From Lumbricus rubellus (taxonomy: Eukaryota > Annelida > Clitellata > Crassiclitellata > Lumbricidae): a stretch of 64,000 bases of DNA. How positions within the stretch are numbered: the stretch's first letter is position 1; each line of letters begins with the position of its first letter. The notes under the pieces are model-generated. The model saw nothing but the letters and a program-made list of their open reading frames with translations, had not been told where the DNA came from and made no database searches. The position numbers were made by a program, and so were the translations under genes. Shown here piece after piece: positions 33,613 through 47,947 of this stretch. The DNA is taken from positions 26,433,949 to 26,497,948 of the forward strand of contig OX243828.1 in assembly GCA_945859605.1 (NCBI GenBank). The letters are read 5' to 3'.

Positions 33613-33825
33613 TGTTACGGTGTCATAAGATATCGTTACGGTGTCATATGACATCGTTACGGTGTCATATGTCATTGTTACGGTGTCATATCACATCGTT
33701 ACAGTGTCATATCATATCGTTGCGATGTCATATGACATCGTCACGGTGTCATGTGACATCATTACGGTGTCATACGACGTCTTTATGGTGTCATATGACA
33801 TCGTTATAGCATCATCATGTTAAAT
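33613..33825. repeat. 21-bp tandem repeat with CATATG core, about 10 copies
   Basis: Units of ATGACATCGTTACGGTGTCAT, imperfect. Because 21 is divisible by three, frames stay open (RCHMTSL repeats), which is not evidence for a gene. Confidence 0.93.
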
Positions 33826-34235
33826 CATGTCGTGTAAGCCGAAGTTGCATTAAGTTCATGAGACAGATCTATTACTTAATGACGAGCCGCATTTGTTTAA
33901 AGTCACAGGAAAGTTACATTAGAGATTACGCTAGCAAGTGAATCACAGTCAACGCAGAAATGAACTGTTGAGTTATCGGACTCCACAATCGAGTCGGAGA
34001 TACGCTGAGGGCAGTGACGAAGACATGGCTGGCCTCTGAACCTCACAAAATGTAGAAACTTTATAGACTCAATCTCTCTTTCGCTCACACATCAGCCGCG
34101 AAAAAATACTATATCAACGTCATGCTAGAAGCACGAGACTTTTTTGACCTGAAAAAGAACACATTGCAAAATAATAAAACACAGCAAAAAAATTATACAA
34201 CTTTTGAACTAAATTGCCTAAATCAGATAGAGAGT
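33826..34235. other. no gene recognised; expected zone of the kinesin 3' end
   Basis: The last few codons and 3' UTR of the minus-strand kinesin gene should lie left of 34758, but no exon encoding the usual basic C-terminus was recognised here. Confidence 0.4.
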
Positions 34236-34450
34236 CATTCACAGAGATTTATATATTGCCCCTTCAAGATCTCTACTCAGAGGCGCTCACAAGCCATGCC
34301 TGATCGAAGAAAAGCTTTGAGAAGATGATAAAAAGAGCCACCACTGCCCCAGAGTCACAGGGAAGCGAGAGGAAAGCCACATCGAGGCCATTTCAGATAG
34401 CTGGACCCACCACCAAAAATGCCTTTCACTGCATAGTCATGGTAGAGAGC
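34236..34450 (-). mobile_element. CR1-like LINE / SINE 3' end
   Basis: The minus strand carries a WNGL-like block (here AISEMASMW) and ends GAGCGCCTCTGAGTAGAGAT, CTTGAAGGGGCAATATATAA, the tail shared by the CR1-like LINE and the main SINE family. It sits just downstream of the last recognised kinesin exon. Confidence 0.7.
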
Positions 34451-34757
34451 GTAGTTAACATATTTTCATTATTAATAATCAATTATTAAATTGTCACTTC
34501 TAGAGTGTCCGTGTTATCATTTATCTTTATCTAAGATAAGTATAATTATGAGGGGGTTACACCTAGCTCTATAAAAAAAATGTACTCACACGACCACTGA
34601 CTAAATAAGATCTGAACTGTAAAATGCATAGAAAAATTTGCTAAAATTATTTATTAACATCATACAATAAAAAATTTACATGCAAATTAAACTTTCAGAA
34701 TAAATTACTATAAATTCTGAGAATAAATCACCAATGAGGTAAGACACGATTAGTTAC

Positions 34758-34876
34758 CTAATCTGACCGGCTAGAAGTGGACTGACTGCGTACAACCAGT
34801 CACCAAACTCAGCATCGTTTGTTGTTTCAAACCGGAAATGCTTGTGCGCAGTAGTTACGATGAAACAGTTCTTGCC
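34758..34876 (-). CDS. unc-104/KIF1A: kinesin-3 visible exon 29 (PH domain, C-terminal helix)
   Basis: Acceptor GTTCTAG|GGCAAG, donor ATTAG|GTAACT. Encodes [20 protein letters not shown] then [19 protein letters not shown], the PH-domain C-terminal helix with its conserved tryptophan (DWLYAFNPLLAGTIR in relatives). The remaining short basic C-terminus must be in a further exon. Confidence 0.98.
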
Positions 34877-37800
34877 CTAGAACATAAAACGCACGTATAA
34901 ACGAACATCATGTTGATGTCCGCTATTTGGCAGTGATGGGTACGAATAAATGATCATCATTGTCCTCCGTCATTTGTCAAGTCCATCCAGTGGGAGCACA
35001 AGCTGTTCGTGGTCCCGGGTTTTGTGGGTCTCACATGGGACCCTGGTTGGCCCCGTATGGCCTGTAGCATTATGTTTCTACTGTCAGACCCATAACTGTT
35101 AAGGTGCTTACGACGTTTCACAAATTTATCAGTTTAAACGTCTTGTTACAAGTACTACATGCACTATATATCTTGCAGATGTAGTGTTTCATACAAAATG
35201 GTTCAAACGTCAACATTCAATACTCTTTTAATTTTAATTATTTGATGCATGATGCAATAAGTTTTAAATTTCGCTGATTCACTTCATTTTCTTAACTAAA
35301 AAGTTCTGCATACCAATTTATACTTATTTACTAACATTATGTATTATCACTCGCATACCCTCAAATGTCATTATGCAATGTGACTGTTGTGACTCAAGAC
35401 TCAAAAGTAAAAATAGTTATGCAGCCAGTATCAGTTGGCAAAAAGAAATATCTTAACTCTCATAATCGCTTATTGCTAAAGAATAAATGCAAATGGTAAC
35501 TACATAATCGGCCGTAGGCTTAGCTGCTTCCAATGGGAGATCCACTTTAGCGAAACCAAGGTTAACCGTGTTTCTTTCCACCGTATCCCATTCGTTCTTG
35601 TAGATGTAGATGTATGGACGTCGCACGACCTGAACGTAGCAGACAGTAGTGAATGATAAATATTGTTAAAACACAGCAGAATGTGATTCAGAACATGTAA
35701 ATAAGTAGGTATGTATTAAAGTTTTAACTAACTAATCATAATTGCCAATTCAACATTTCTAAAACATTACTCAACAGATAAAACACAAGGCACCAGTTGA
35801 TTCACAAGCACTGGTATAAGGGTTAAGGGATGTCAAGTGAATATCTGAGCCCAGCGATGTCTAGCAACCATACAAGTTTGTATCAATATATGCACCAAAG
35901 CATTGGCTCCCATATAAAATACATTATAAATTTTCGTATTTAATCATTTACTTGTTGTATTTCCTCAATTGCTGTTTTGCTAATGAAATTGATTATACTA
36001 GGGTCAAAAAACGAATTGAATTGAACATATTTACAAATAAATTCAAGCATACATTTATGTAAATACTTCAAGCATAAATTTAAGAGTACGGTATATTAAA
36101 GTAAGGATACATATTAGAGTATCGGGATAGTGGTGTAAGTAACAGAAGCTGAACAACATCTCATGAGTCTTACCACCCATCTTTTCATCCAATCCTCGTC
36201 TCCATCTTCCACTCTCAAATATCCTTTTCGTGATACAACCGGATTCGCTCGGATTTCTGCAACTTCCGGGATGAAGTGCGGCTCCTCGCCATCCACTGCG
36301 TCTCTTGCAGGCGGTACCAGCTTCAGTTCGGTCGTAGAATCGAGGAATGCGGATCCGAAACCATCAACAGATGCGTCCAGCAGTCTTCCCTTAGCAGGAC
36401 TGACAATGCAAACATCAATAACAATGAGTGACAAACTTGATTAATATTATTAATATAATAAAACTAATAATAACAATAAGTGGCAGCACAGCAGCACCAA
36501 TCTGTCTCTCGGCTGTGTGAACTCTGGTGGTGCCAGTCACAGGCTTACATAAAGGAGGAGGGTGATGTCAGTTTCTTATTCATGTCTTTTTCATGACAAA
36601 GCATCATTGCAAGGTAAGGGAAACTAATCAAAGTCTTCATTGGTATGATTATTATCATTATCATTATTATTGCTGTTATTAATATAATTTTTTGCCCCGA
36701 GGTAATTAGGATCCCTCAGGGACTTATTGCTAACCACAGTATAAAAAGTATTATAATTATTATTATTTATAATTTATTAATAGCATTATTAATCAGATAT
36801 TTATAGACCAGTGTTAATAAGTAATAGCCCAGAATGACCAACCTTGCAGAAGCAACGTCATCGGTTGATTCGCATGAGATCGATGATTTCATCATATCTG
36901 CAGGATCGAGATACGATGATGTGGCGTCACTGAAGCATGATGACGACATCGTCATATCAGTGAGGCATGATGACGTCATCTGTCAATCAAACCATCATCA
37001 CCATGAGCTAAACATTTTTAATGTGCAAAAATTTCTCTGTCCGCTTGAAACTATGTTCAACATGCACAGACCTTAAAAGTAATGTTTACATAACATCCAT
37101 GGTACATGAGTGAATGCAACTTACATGACTACAAGCATGCATGCTATGCATCTACATTTATAGCTATTTATATAGAGCCTCAAGTGGAAGAACTCTTTCA
37201 CAAAGTCTCAGCCACTGCTCATACTATCAGTACTTTCTTTTCTCTTGGTCTAACTCACTGGGAGCACCTCCGATTGGTGTACACTGTAAGGGGCGCGTCA
37301 CACAAATTTATAGATACAATACAATACAATACCTAATTTGCAAGAAAGTCACTAGCAACAAAAATTCAAATTCATCTCCCATTCACCTGACCAGTGGAAG
37401 CTACACGTTCAAGAATATGTTTCTGCATCAGTAACTTCAGACATTTTGATATCAACTCGCTCTTCTCAACATCGGCCTCCTCTGTTCCTTGTTTAATTTG
37501 TTCATCGGAGTGATCTTCTCTCGTCTCTTGGTTTCTGTTCATGTGTTGGTGGGATTTGTTGCAGATCTCCTTGTCTGGTTTTGTCAAGTCACCGACCGAC
37601 TTTGCATCACACAATTTATCTCTCAGGAAGACGAGAAATCGTGATTTCTCCGTCTGCAAAAACAAATTATATTGCATTATTATAAATGAGTAACCTTATT
37701 TCATGGCTGCAAAACGTCGAAAATCTTTTTAGAACATTTTCAAAAATGTAAAATATATGAACAGTAAATGTTTTATTCACACGTTAACATGAAATCTTTG

Positions 37801-40800
37801 TTATGAAAAGCATAATGCAGCTTTGTATTAAGATAATTCAAGACTTTTATAGCACCACTCATAAAAAATGACTTTTTATGGTAGAGAAGATCAAAGTGGA
37901 GTGCTCTTGAGTAGATTTCTTGAAGGTGTGCTATATAAATTCTCGAAGTGAATGAAACAATGAATACAGAGATAATAATCCAGAAGATTTGTCAGATATG
38001 TTAAATATTCAGAAAGTGTGTGTTTTTATATAATATTAACGTACTACAGCAGCTTTCTCAGTCACTCAAAGAAAATAAATTTCATAATAAGTCAATACAA
38101 ATTAAAACGTTAATTCAGATATTACTTGTTATTGACCACGAGATAGGTATGCAAAACTGACTTATTGACATTGACCAATTGTACGATGATTGTCATGGAG
38201 AAACACTGACCATGGCTAGACGTGTGAGCGTGTCTAGTTCCCACTGATGGTCCCAGATGATGGAATCTCCTCTCGGTCTCCAACCCTGTAATTTCCAAAA
38301 CATTCAACTACTTTTAGAAATAGCTGCTTACTTTTTTGCAGTCAGAACTCTAAAGAAATCAAGGTTCTACGCATTTCAGAGAATGCCACCAAAGACACTC
38401 GGCAGTAGACCAGTTGGTAACAGCTGCAACAATGCTTTATAATCCAAAATTTATATCTACCACTTCTCTGTCCGTCTAATGATCTTATCTGACTGATTTA
38501 ACAACCTCTGTAGCTCCATTTACAAACAGAAAATGGCAGATTTATCAAAATCTAATAAAAGCTAATCTGTTTCAATGCCTGCCTATTATGCTACATGAGC
38601 CTTTTCCTTTCTAGTACTTATACTTTACATTAGTTTAAAACATAAGTACAATGAAATGCGCAAAATGATATGTAGCCTTGTGAATAAACAGTTCAACGAA
38701 AAAAGGCTTCACCTGCAAATTCTCTTCTCCTCTCACGTAGGTGGATGACGTGTCCAACACTCTCCGCTGTCTTCGAAGCAAACCTTTTGAAATAAATTAC
38801 AATTTACCGTATAATTTATATATAATATATAATTATGTTCAATGATATAATTCAAAAAGAATAATTAACTGACTTTATATAGCGCCTCATTACATTTTCC
38901 ATCTGACAGTGTGTGGTCATGGCTGAATTGGCTAGCGAGTTATATATGGAGCAGGAATCTTATATGACCTGACGTGGATTTGAACCCCAAAATCTCAGTT
39001 AGTAGTCCCGAATGCTAACCACCAGGCTATCAAGAATCTTGTGGGAGAAGGCTGACCTCCTGCCCTCACATGCAAAGGCAATGATAAAACAAAGTTATTA
39101 ACACTTCATACCAATGAACCAGTTTACAGAACAGCAGATATCTGACTTATTCGCTAACCTGGGCTATCAATGTCCACTCTGTGCTTCAATATCAACTCAT
39201 AGATGCCGGTCACTTTGCTGTAGTCACGCGATTTCGGTCTTTGATTGAAAATACTGCGGAGAGATCTATGACCACAGTTGCACAACCTTAGAATCAATAC
39301 AATCAATACCCAACTAATAAAACCTAATAATTATCAGCTAAGTGGGTGCAGATGAAGGACTGTGATGGATGTTTTGAAGGTGCAAAACTTTCTGGACAAG
39401 TCTTCAATGCTTTCTTATTTACTAAATGCCACCACTAACAAAGCATGAATTGTTTCTAATTATCTAATTGTTTGTTAAGTGACACTAATAACAGATACAT
39501 ACTGTGTATGTATGACTTACTCGAGGTCCAGGGCTACAGAGTAAACCTTTCAGAGAATGTGGTCAAACAAACACACTTAGTTAAAAGGCAAGAATTCAAA
39601 CGAATTGGCTACCATGTCACACATCCAAAATATTGGTAGAAACAAGGAATAATTCACATTTCTCACAGAAAATAGAATATAATATTAAATGTGAGGAGAG
39701 ATGTGGTGGGAAAATGCATTGAAAAAAATGAGCCTGAGTTAAGACATCAATTCACTCATTCATTCATTCATTCTGAGAATTTATATACCGCCTTTGGCCT
39801 CTGCGCTAACTAGCCCAAATGACATCAGGCACTGGCACAGATAAGTACAATCGGACACAAACGTTGGTTCTCCACAGAACATTGCTCAGCAATCACAGAT
39901 TAGAAGAAATCACTTACACAATGCACACAATTTTATTTTACTATCTTGAATAACAGTAAATATATAATTATTATTATTATTATTATTAAATAAATTTATA
40001 ACGCACGCAAGGTCACACCGAAATGTGAATCTGAGGCATGGAATCAAGAATCAAGAATAATAGTTAAATTTTTGTTATATATTTTGTTGATTCGTTGTAG
40101 TAATTACATAGTAGGAATAAAACTACAAATATATTTGGCCTAAAGTACAAAAGTAGTCCCAAAAGCTACCCGTGGAACCATGGGTATGAAGAATTGCTAG
40201 CCTAAATGTGCTTAGCCACAGCACATAGGGACAGAAGTGAAAACTCCTCGTCAGAACTTTCCAATCCAAACAAAGTACACAGGCACTGCACTCAATATAG
40301 ACAAGTTCACCTCGCACACAAAATCTGAAACATTTGAACTCACAACAGAACAGTTGGCAGTGAGTGTGTTGACCACTAGACAGTCTTGCCCAAAGTACAG
40401 TAGAGAAAGGAAGAAAGCACAATACATGTATTAGGAAACTCGATTACTTACAGATTAGGAGAGAAACGTGAATCTCGTGAGCTTATAACAACACACAAAT
40501 CCTTTGTGAAGCAAACTGGTTGAAGGCAGTCTTCCACCTGTATGGGAAAACAAATGAATGAATTGAATTAATTTGTTTATTGCATACAAAAGTCTAATGA
40601 TACAATCGTGAGACAGTAAGTACAGTGCAACATGACCCAGGAAAAGCTGGTACCTTATACTAACCTGGCCCCTCTTCTTTGACTACTATTCATGCATGCT
40701 TTCATAGCATGCTTAATTAGAACTTCACTGATGATAATAATAATAGTGATAATTATTAGGCAACAGTAATAACAATAAACGGTGAAAACGGTGATAGAAG

Positions 40801-41970
40801 GAAAAATGGAGGGAAAACGAACAAGAGGAAGACCACGACAGATGTTGCTGGACACGCTGATGAAGAAGATCGGATATCAAAAACTAAAGGAGAAGGCCCA
40901 GCGGAGGAAAGAGTGGCGACATTGGACAGCCGAACCTGCCTAGGGGCAGAGAACCAGAAGAAGAATAACAATAAAAATAATAACAATAATAATGATAATA
41001 ACAATGAGAAACTCGTGGACCTTGTTTAAACTGGAGATATGACAATGCAAATTGTACTTAAAATTGCCTTTCTTCCAAAGTTTAAAAATTCACACACGAT
41101 CATACTGAGCAATGCGTAGGAGTGTTTGAGTGGGTGGAGGTTTTAAAACATATTCTGTGTAACATGTCATGTTTTTGGCACTTATAACTATAAACCAAAA
41201 TCTTGTTACCTTTCAAGAGGTGCTATATAAATACTTAAAGGAAAATTCTTCATTTATGCGATTATCACATTAAAAATAAACAAACAGCTTGGGCAAGTAG
41301 CGAGCAGTTTTCATAGAATAAGTCCCCAAAAAATTTGAGGTACTTTCTCAGGTCAAAGCGTTTATCTACGACATTATCGAAAACAGATGATAGCCTTTTA
41401 TTTTCTTCCGCTGCCTCAGTTAAAAACTCAAAAACTCAAGTGAACCATTGAATAAATTAAAAAATTAAAAAAACCTACATAGATCACCGCGAAAGCAACA
41501 ATAGGTAACAACAGATTCAATACTAAGGAACAAACAAAAAAGCCTCATCAGGATATGGGGCTTCTACCCAATGGTAATAATTTTTATTATGGTCCTAACG
41601 AGAAGACACAGTTTCACCTGCCTCAAGGTACGCCGATATCGTAAAGAAAATCTTCTCTCCGTAAGGCGTGATGCAGTTTAGAAGGGGCGAGTTATGTAGC
41701 GAACTGTCCCAGGCTGCTTCAAATCGAAAATATATTCTATAAAGACAATTACATCATCTAACAATTTTCAAGAACTTCTCAATGGCGCAAACACCACAAC
41801 TACCAAAAGTGGTCATCATCAATATCATCATCAATATCATCATCAATATCATCATCATTATCATCAATATCACGACCACCACCACCACCACCACCACCAC
41901 CACCACCACCACCACCACCACCACCACCACCACCACCACCACCACCACCACCACCACCACCACCACCACC

Positions 41971-42022
<52 letters not shown>

Positions 42023-45000
42023 GAAACAAAACCATCACCCAAACACCATCGTAATTATAGCATCAATGGAGACTATCACTATCATGGCCATTAAGTCACT
42101 CATTCATTAACTTTTTGTTCTCAGTGACATTAACATCATTTAGATTGAGGCAGCCAGTGTTCCTGTGAGACAATTTAACAGTAAGTACTCATAACAAGTG
42201 TCTAGAAACATACAAACATTGTATAAAATGAATACACATCATCATCATTGCATACATCCCTATACATGAATACAAAATCATCTTGTCAACATCTAAATTC
42301 TGGTCAACATCCCAACATTGCAGCCACACTCCGTTCCACACAACGAACCTCTCATCATGGTTCGGCTTGATGTAATGAGCCGGGAGGAGATTGAGAGACA
42401 GAGCGGCGCCATCGTTGGCCGTCGAGCGCCAGTCGAGAGTCTTGCGAACCCTTCCGACCATCAGCTCCTTAACGTCTCTCCAGATCATCGCGCTATCATC
42501 CTCGAGAACGACTGTAAAGCCGAGACGACGCTGGATGCCCTGGTGCAGCAGGAACGTACCAGTGCCTGGAATACCAACGCTGTGGTCCACCTCCACCGGA
42601 ACGTACCTGCCATTAGCGCAAATCAAATACAGCACAATGAATGGCAATGTAGCACTTAGTTTAGTCCAATGGAATCTATGTTGATGTCGTAGTGCACAAG
42701 CACTTGGTCGCCAAAGGCTAAACCACTGTCAGACATGGCTCTTCTTCAAAGTCGTTATCTAAGGAATTGAAATAGAGTGCCTAAACATAGGAAGAAAATC
42801 TGTCACTACCATCCATGTGATCACCATCATGACTACCACCATGACCACAACCTCCAATATCATAACTGCCACCCCCCACCACCACAATCGCCACAACCAC
42901 CACGACCAAACCTCCACCACCACAACAACCTCATCATGACTAAGACCACCACAGTCAATAGTCACTACCACCCCCACAACTCATCATGAGGGCCACTACC
43001 ATAACTATGGCAACCACAATGACCATTATGGCCACCATGGCCACAACAACCACCATCTCAATCAGCACCAAAACAATAATATTCATTGTCGCTAGAAAGT
43101 TAGTCCATTATAACTGACCATCAAACATCTGCAAGGCATCTCTTAAAAAACAATTAACAATAATTACGTCGTTTGTTGAAAAAATTCTAACAAAAAGACG
43201 TACTCGCCACTGGGTGAGAGTTCTTGGATTTCAAACCATGCCAGTAGATCAAAACGATTAAAAACTGGATTCGCTGAACTGCAAAAAACAAATAATTTGA
43301 CTAAAAAGAAAGTTCTTATTCAAAACTGCATAACTTTCACTCATTGAAGACTACGGTACCTGCGTACGATCAAGCAATCTTCCTTTACACAAAGTGAACA
43401 CACTTTCTCCAGTAAACCAGGATTCAATTACATGGCAGTTTATAAAAAAACTTTCTAACACAAGAACTCGATGAACATATCACAAAAATAAAGACTTGCA
43501 AGTTTTGGAAAGACTGATACTCCATCAGATACCAAGTCATCAGGGACAACCAGGCCATCATGATCCTTTATTTGTACGTAAACAAGTGTAGCAAATTAAG
43601 CTGGATAAGTCACATTGACTTCATGGAAAAAGATACCCGGTATATCATTTCATACAACTATCGTGTTTACACCCACCAAGTGCAATCTTCTAACTACTAC
43701 GATTTGGCCAACTAAGAGCACTTACTTAGTATTTAGTCCTTCCCACGCAGGTCTGCACATCAGGCAACGCATCTCCTCCACTCATTCCCATACTATACTA
43801 TGTACAGGGATTATAAGCACAACGCTTTTATAAGTCACTTAAATGGTTCCATTGTTTTGTTGATACAAGCAGATGCATCTAATGCAGGATATAGATTGCA
43901 ACCACCTGTGAATAGCGCATGGCACGAACTTTGTGGACGGCATCGGCTCAGAAATCGGAAGCAGCATCGAAGGAAACTTGCGTCTGACCGGCTGCAGAAA
44001 TCTAAAATGAATCAGTCAAAATTTTAATTTTATTATACTAAAACATTCAAATATAAAGAAATCATCCAACAACTTTGGTCGCTGAAAAATGACCCTTCTG
44101 ATTCACCGCGTTTCTCTATGCTGACCTGGTCACAGTTTGGTGCATTATCAGGTAGGGCCTAGTTCAATAGATATGGCCTACAGATGTTACAGAACTCACT
44201 GATCAGGAACAACCTGACAGATTAGAAGTCTGAACCACTGAGCAGAAATGGCTCAAGATGATTTCACTTTTTTACGTTGTACTGTTTTCAGTCAACAACT
44301 GAAGAGCTTATTATTGTATTGTATTGTATGATGACCATTTATAAAATGCTTTTGTCAGCAAAAGCCTCTCAGAAGCGCTCCCAGTGTGATTGAAGCTGAG
44401 AGAAAAGCAGGATTTGAGGTGATAGAAAGATGATGAAAGACTACCAGATAGAACGGTGGAGTGAAGTCTATTCTATTGAGAGGGACCCATGCTTGCTTAC
44501 ATAGCGACCTATGCTGCTAAGCAGGCAAAGCATTACTAATCAGAGTCAGGACAGAAATATGAAATAGAACTTGAGTTGACTCACGATTTCACATCTTGAC
44601 CGATGAACGGTGATTTCGGTTGGTAATGACCGTATAATTCAAAGACCATTGGTAAAGTCTGAAGGTATTTGATGAAGACTTCATCCACTTTGACTGTAAA
44701 CTATGAAAACATTCAATGCAACATCAGAAACAAAACTATGACGCTTGTTGTGTGGTATACTCTTATAAAATCTTTTAAAAATGCAAGCAAAAGATTAAGT
44801 ATTGTAATGTGTATCACAGTTAAAATAGTGTTCCTATATCCAGCGCATGAAAAATGCAGGCAGATATATACACCAAAATGCATATAATTATTGTTATTTG
44901 TTTCAAATTGAATTATAAAGGTATCTCACACATTTTGCACACCTTACACGCAAACACAGCTTCTTAGATCAAGTGGTAGAAGTAAGCAGAGATGCTTACC

Positions 45001-47899
45001 ATACATTTTTCGCATGGTAGAATCAAGTACAGATTCCTACACTTCGAACATGGTAGAAGCAGGCACAGGTACTTACATTTTGAACATGGTAGAAGCAGGC
45101 ACACTGGCACAGGTACTTACATTCTGAACATGGTAGAAGCAGGCACAGGTACTTACATTTTGAACATGGTAGAAGCAGGCACACTGGCACAGGTACTTAC
45201 ATTCTGAACATGGTAGAAGCAGGCAGATGTTCCCTTTCCAAGATTTTTCGCAGGTTCTGTGGAAAATACTTCATCTTCTGAATTCAGAAATCTACAAGCC
45301 AACCACAGAACATTAAAAAAATGACTAAGAGGTAAATTTCTGGCTCTTGGTACAGCTATCAGTTCATCCAAATTATAGAGCAACATTAAGCCAAACCTCA
45401 GTCTACTTAACTCAGTATACTATGTGAAATTCTCAAATACTTCAGCATTCTATAATCCGATAACTTCTCCACGGTGCTTATGCACGAGATCTGGATCAGT
45501 GGTAGTAGCTGAGAGCCGATACAACAGTTGATATTCAAAAGCCACTGTACAATTTACACAGGTCAGTCAAGATTTCAATTCTGAAAGTGAACTGCACTTA
45601 TCCAATGACTGTCTTGACTAAATTGACTAAGGTTCCACTTAACACGTTGGCCGCTGATTTGCTGTGTTAAATGACTCAGTTTAGGGCTTGTTAACACGTC
45701 CCTCACGACCAACGTGTTAAAGACATCAACTCACATCGTTCAGCACAACTGAATTTGAAAGAATCTCATGGAACTGATGAAACACACCTCATAGATAAAA
45801 CAACATTCTTCCAGATTGAGGGAAAGCTAAACAATCCCATGGGTAAGGCTTAAATATACCATGGGTGAGGAGGAACTGTACCACGGGCGAGGCAAGACAA
45901 TACTAAAGGGTAGCTTAACCAGACTCTAGAACAGTAAAAATACACCAATTGTGATGTTTAAATTCGCTATAGTTGAGTCTGATAGGAATGTAGGACATTT
46001 ACCCCTGGACATATTCCCCTCGGACATTTACCCCATTGATTAATGTCTGGCTACAATCTGATAGATAAGACAGGGCAAATATTTTAGGAGGCAAGAGAAA
46101 CATCAATTGATACAAGATCTGATATATATCCTTGATCTATCGGTTACCTGAACTGACAGAAGATATCTGGATAGTCTCCTGAGATCCCGGACACCTGGAT
46201 GATGTTAACACGGAAGGTGACCTCTGACCCCAGCTCCAGATGACCTGGCAAATCATCGACATTTGTGGAAGATGAAGACTTTTCGGTGAATGGATTCAGC
46301 GAAGGTTTACTGCCAGCAGTTTCCCCTTTCTCTGTCTCTTCTTCGTCAATGTCCTCTGAAATGTTATTCAGAAGATGATAGAGTAACAATGGATTATAAT
46401 TACAATATTATATAACAAATGAGAACATAATTGCCTTCAAATGGAACAATAGACTACACAGCTAATAGTTCTAAGACAAAGCAGCAAATCTAAGATGCTA
46501 CATTCCAACCATGACAGTGATTTCTATATTGAGCTTGATACAAAGCAATAAAGTTAAATCATATAACTTCAATCCAGCGCAACAGACCCAATGTACCGGT
46601 ACTAAACTAGTAAAAAGTAAGATCCCACATACATGTATAGTTGTATACACAGTGCAATGTAGGTTAGGCACTCAATATCCACTTTTTGGCCCTCACTTTG
46701 CCTGGCAGTGGACAAATTACCGTACACAGTCCTATACATAACGCTAGGGCATTATTACATGTATGGTATGGTATATGAGCATTTATAAAGCACCTCTTAC
46801 AGACTAGCTATTCAGAGGCGCTCTCAGAATGTAGGTCCCCATTCTACAGCTTGCGAACAGATGACTATGTGCTCTGCTATACAGTAGGTTATATCCAATA
46901 GACCAAAATCAACATGTCAAATATCTTTTGTTAAATGGAAAAACCAATCCACTACACCACTAAGCCAAAAGCTAAGTACACTCAACGCAGTATACTACAA
47001 AAACCATTAACAAGCCAAATACTATGCACGGAATACTAGACGTCGACTAACTGTCTTCAGCTGATTTTTTCCGCTCCTCTGGACGTCCGAGAACTGCTCC
47101 AACGACATCCCATGCAGGACAGGATTCTCCTCTAGCCTTCAGTCGCAACAAAGGAACAAACCTCTGTTAATTGTATGTCTAACACCAAATAATAACGTGC
47201 AATATGTCTTCAAGTTTCAACCGGGTAGGAAGGAAGACAGTGGGTCGGAAGCACCCAGTATATAGTAACATTGAAGGTGTGCTGTATAAAAAACACACAA
47301 TTCAGCAAGAGATAAAGATCAATTTAAATAAGAAGGAAGAAAACTACCATAGACTTGCATGGCAACTGTATACAGTTATACACAAAGAGGAATTTCAATT
47401 AAAATTGCAGTGGACATCATATTTCACTTTAGGATTGTCTCAGATGGCTAGTAATTTCACTCTTCACCTCTGCATGCTTGCATTGCTATTGAGGTGGTCA
47501 GTAAAGATTGACTGATTGATTGATTTATTGATTAGTTACTTTTATCGCATCAGTGTCTAATGCATAGGGGTCCTCCAATTCTTTAACACACATCTGTTTG
47601 GGTGCGTTTCTGCATGTGAATGTATGTTTATATATGTATGCACGTCTGTATGGCTGTCTGTATATTATTCTGTGCTTGTACGTACAATCGTACATCTGTG
47701 CAATTCCTTCTTTGCATGCACGTAATTATGTGTCTGTAAGTTTGCCCTTTTGTTTTATGCAAGTGTCCTTGCTTTTATGTTTCTGCATGCATGTATGTTG
47801 GCTGTCTACTTGCACGACTGTGTGTCTGTGAGTTTATCTTTCTATCTGTGCAGGCATGCATGTGTGTGTGTGTGTTTGTGTGTGTGTGCCTGTATGTAT

Positions 47900-47947
<48 letters not shown>

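Noticed and set aside
33354..33809. 151-codon open frame with CH(M/I)TSL repeats
   Set aside because: Generated by a 21-bp tandem repeat, a multiple of three; no homology or splice context.
34330..34430. Terminal kinesin exon encoding SSRFP-like sequence
   Set aside because: The stretch belongs to a LINE 3' end with the GAGCGCCTCTGAG tail, not to the kinesin C-terminus.
39521..39533. Possible 13-bp kinesin microexon (TGTAG|CCCTGGACCTCGA|GTAAGT)
   Set aside because: Splice sites look good, but including it puts exon 23 out of frame; exon 22 joins exon 23 directly with correct phase.
41754..42054. Poly-Gly, poly-Val, poly-Thr and poly-Asp proteins
   Set aside because: Trinucleotide (ACC)n/(ATC)n microsatellite within a kinesin intron.
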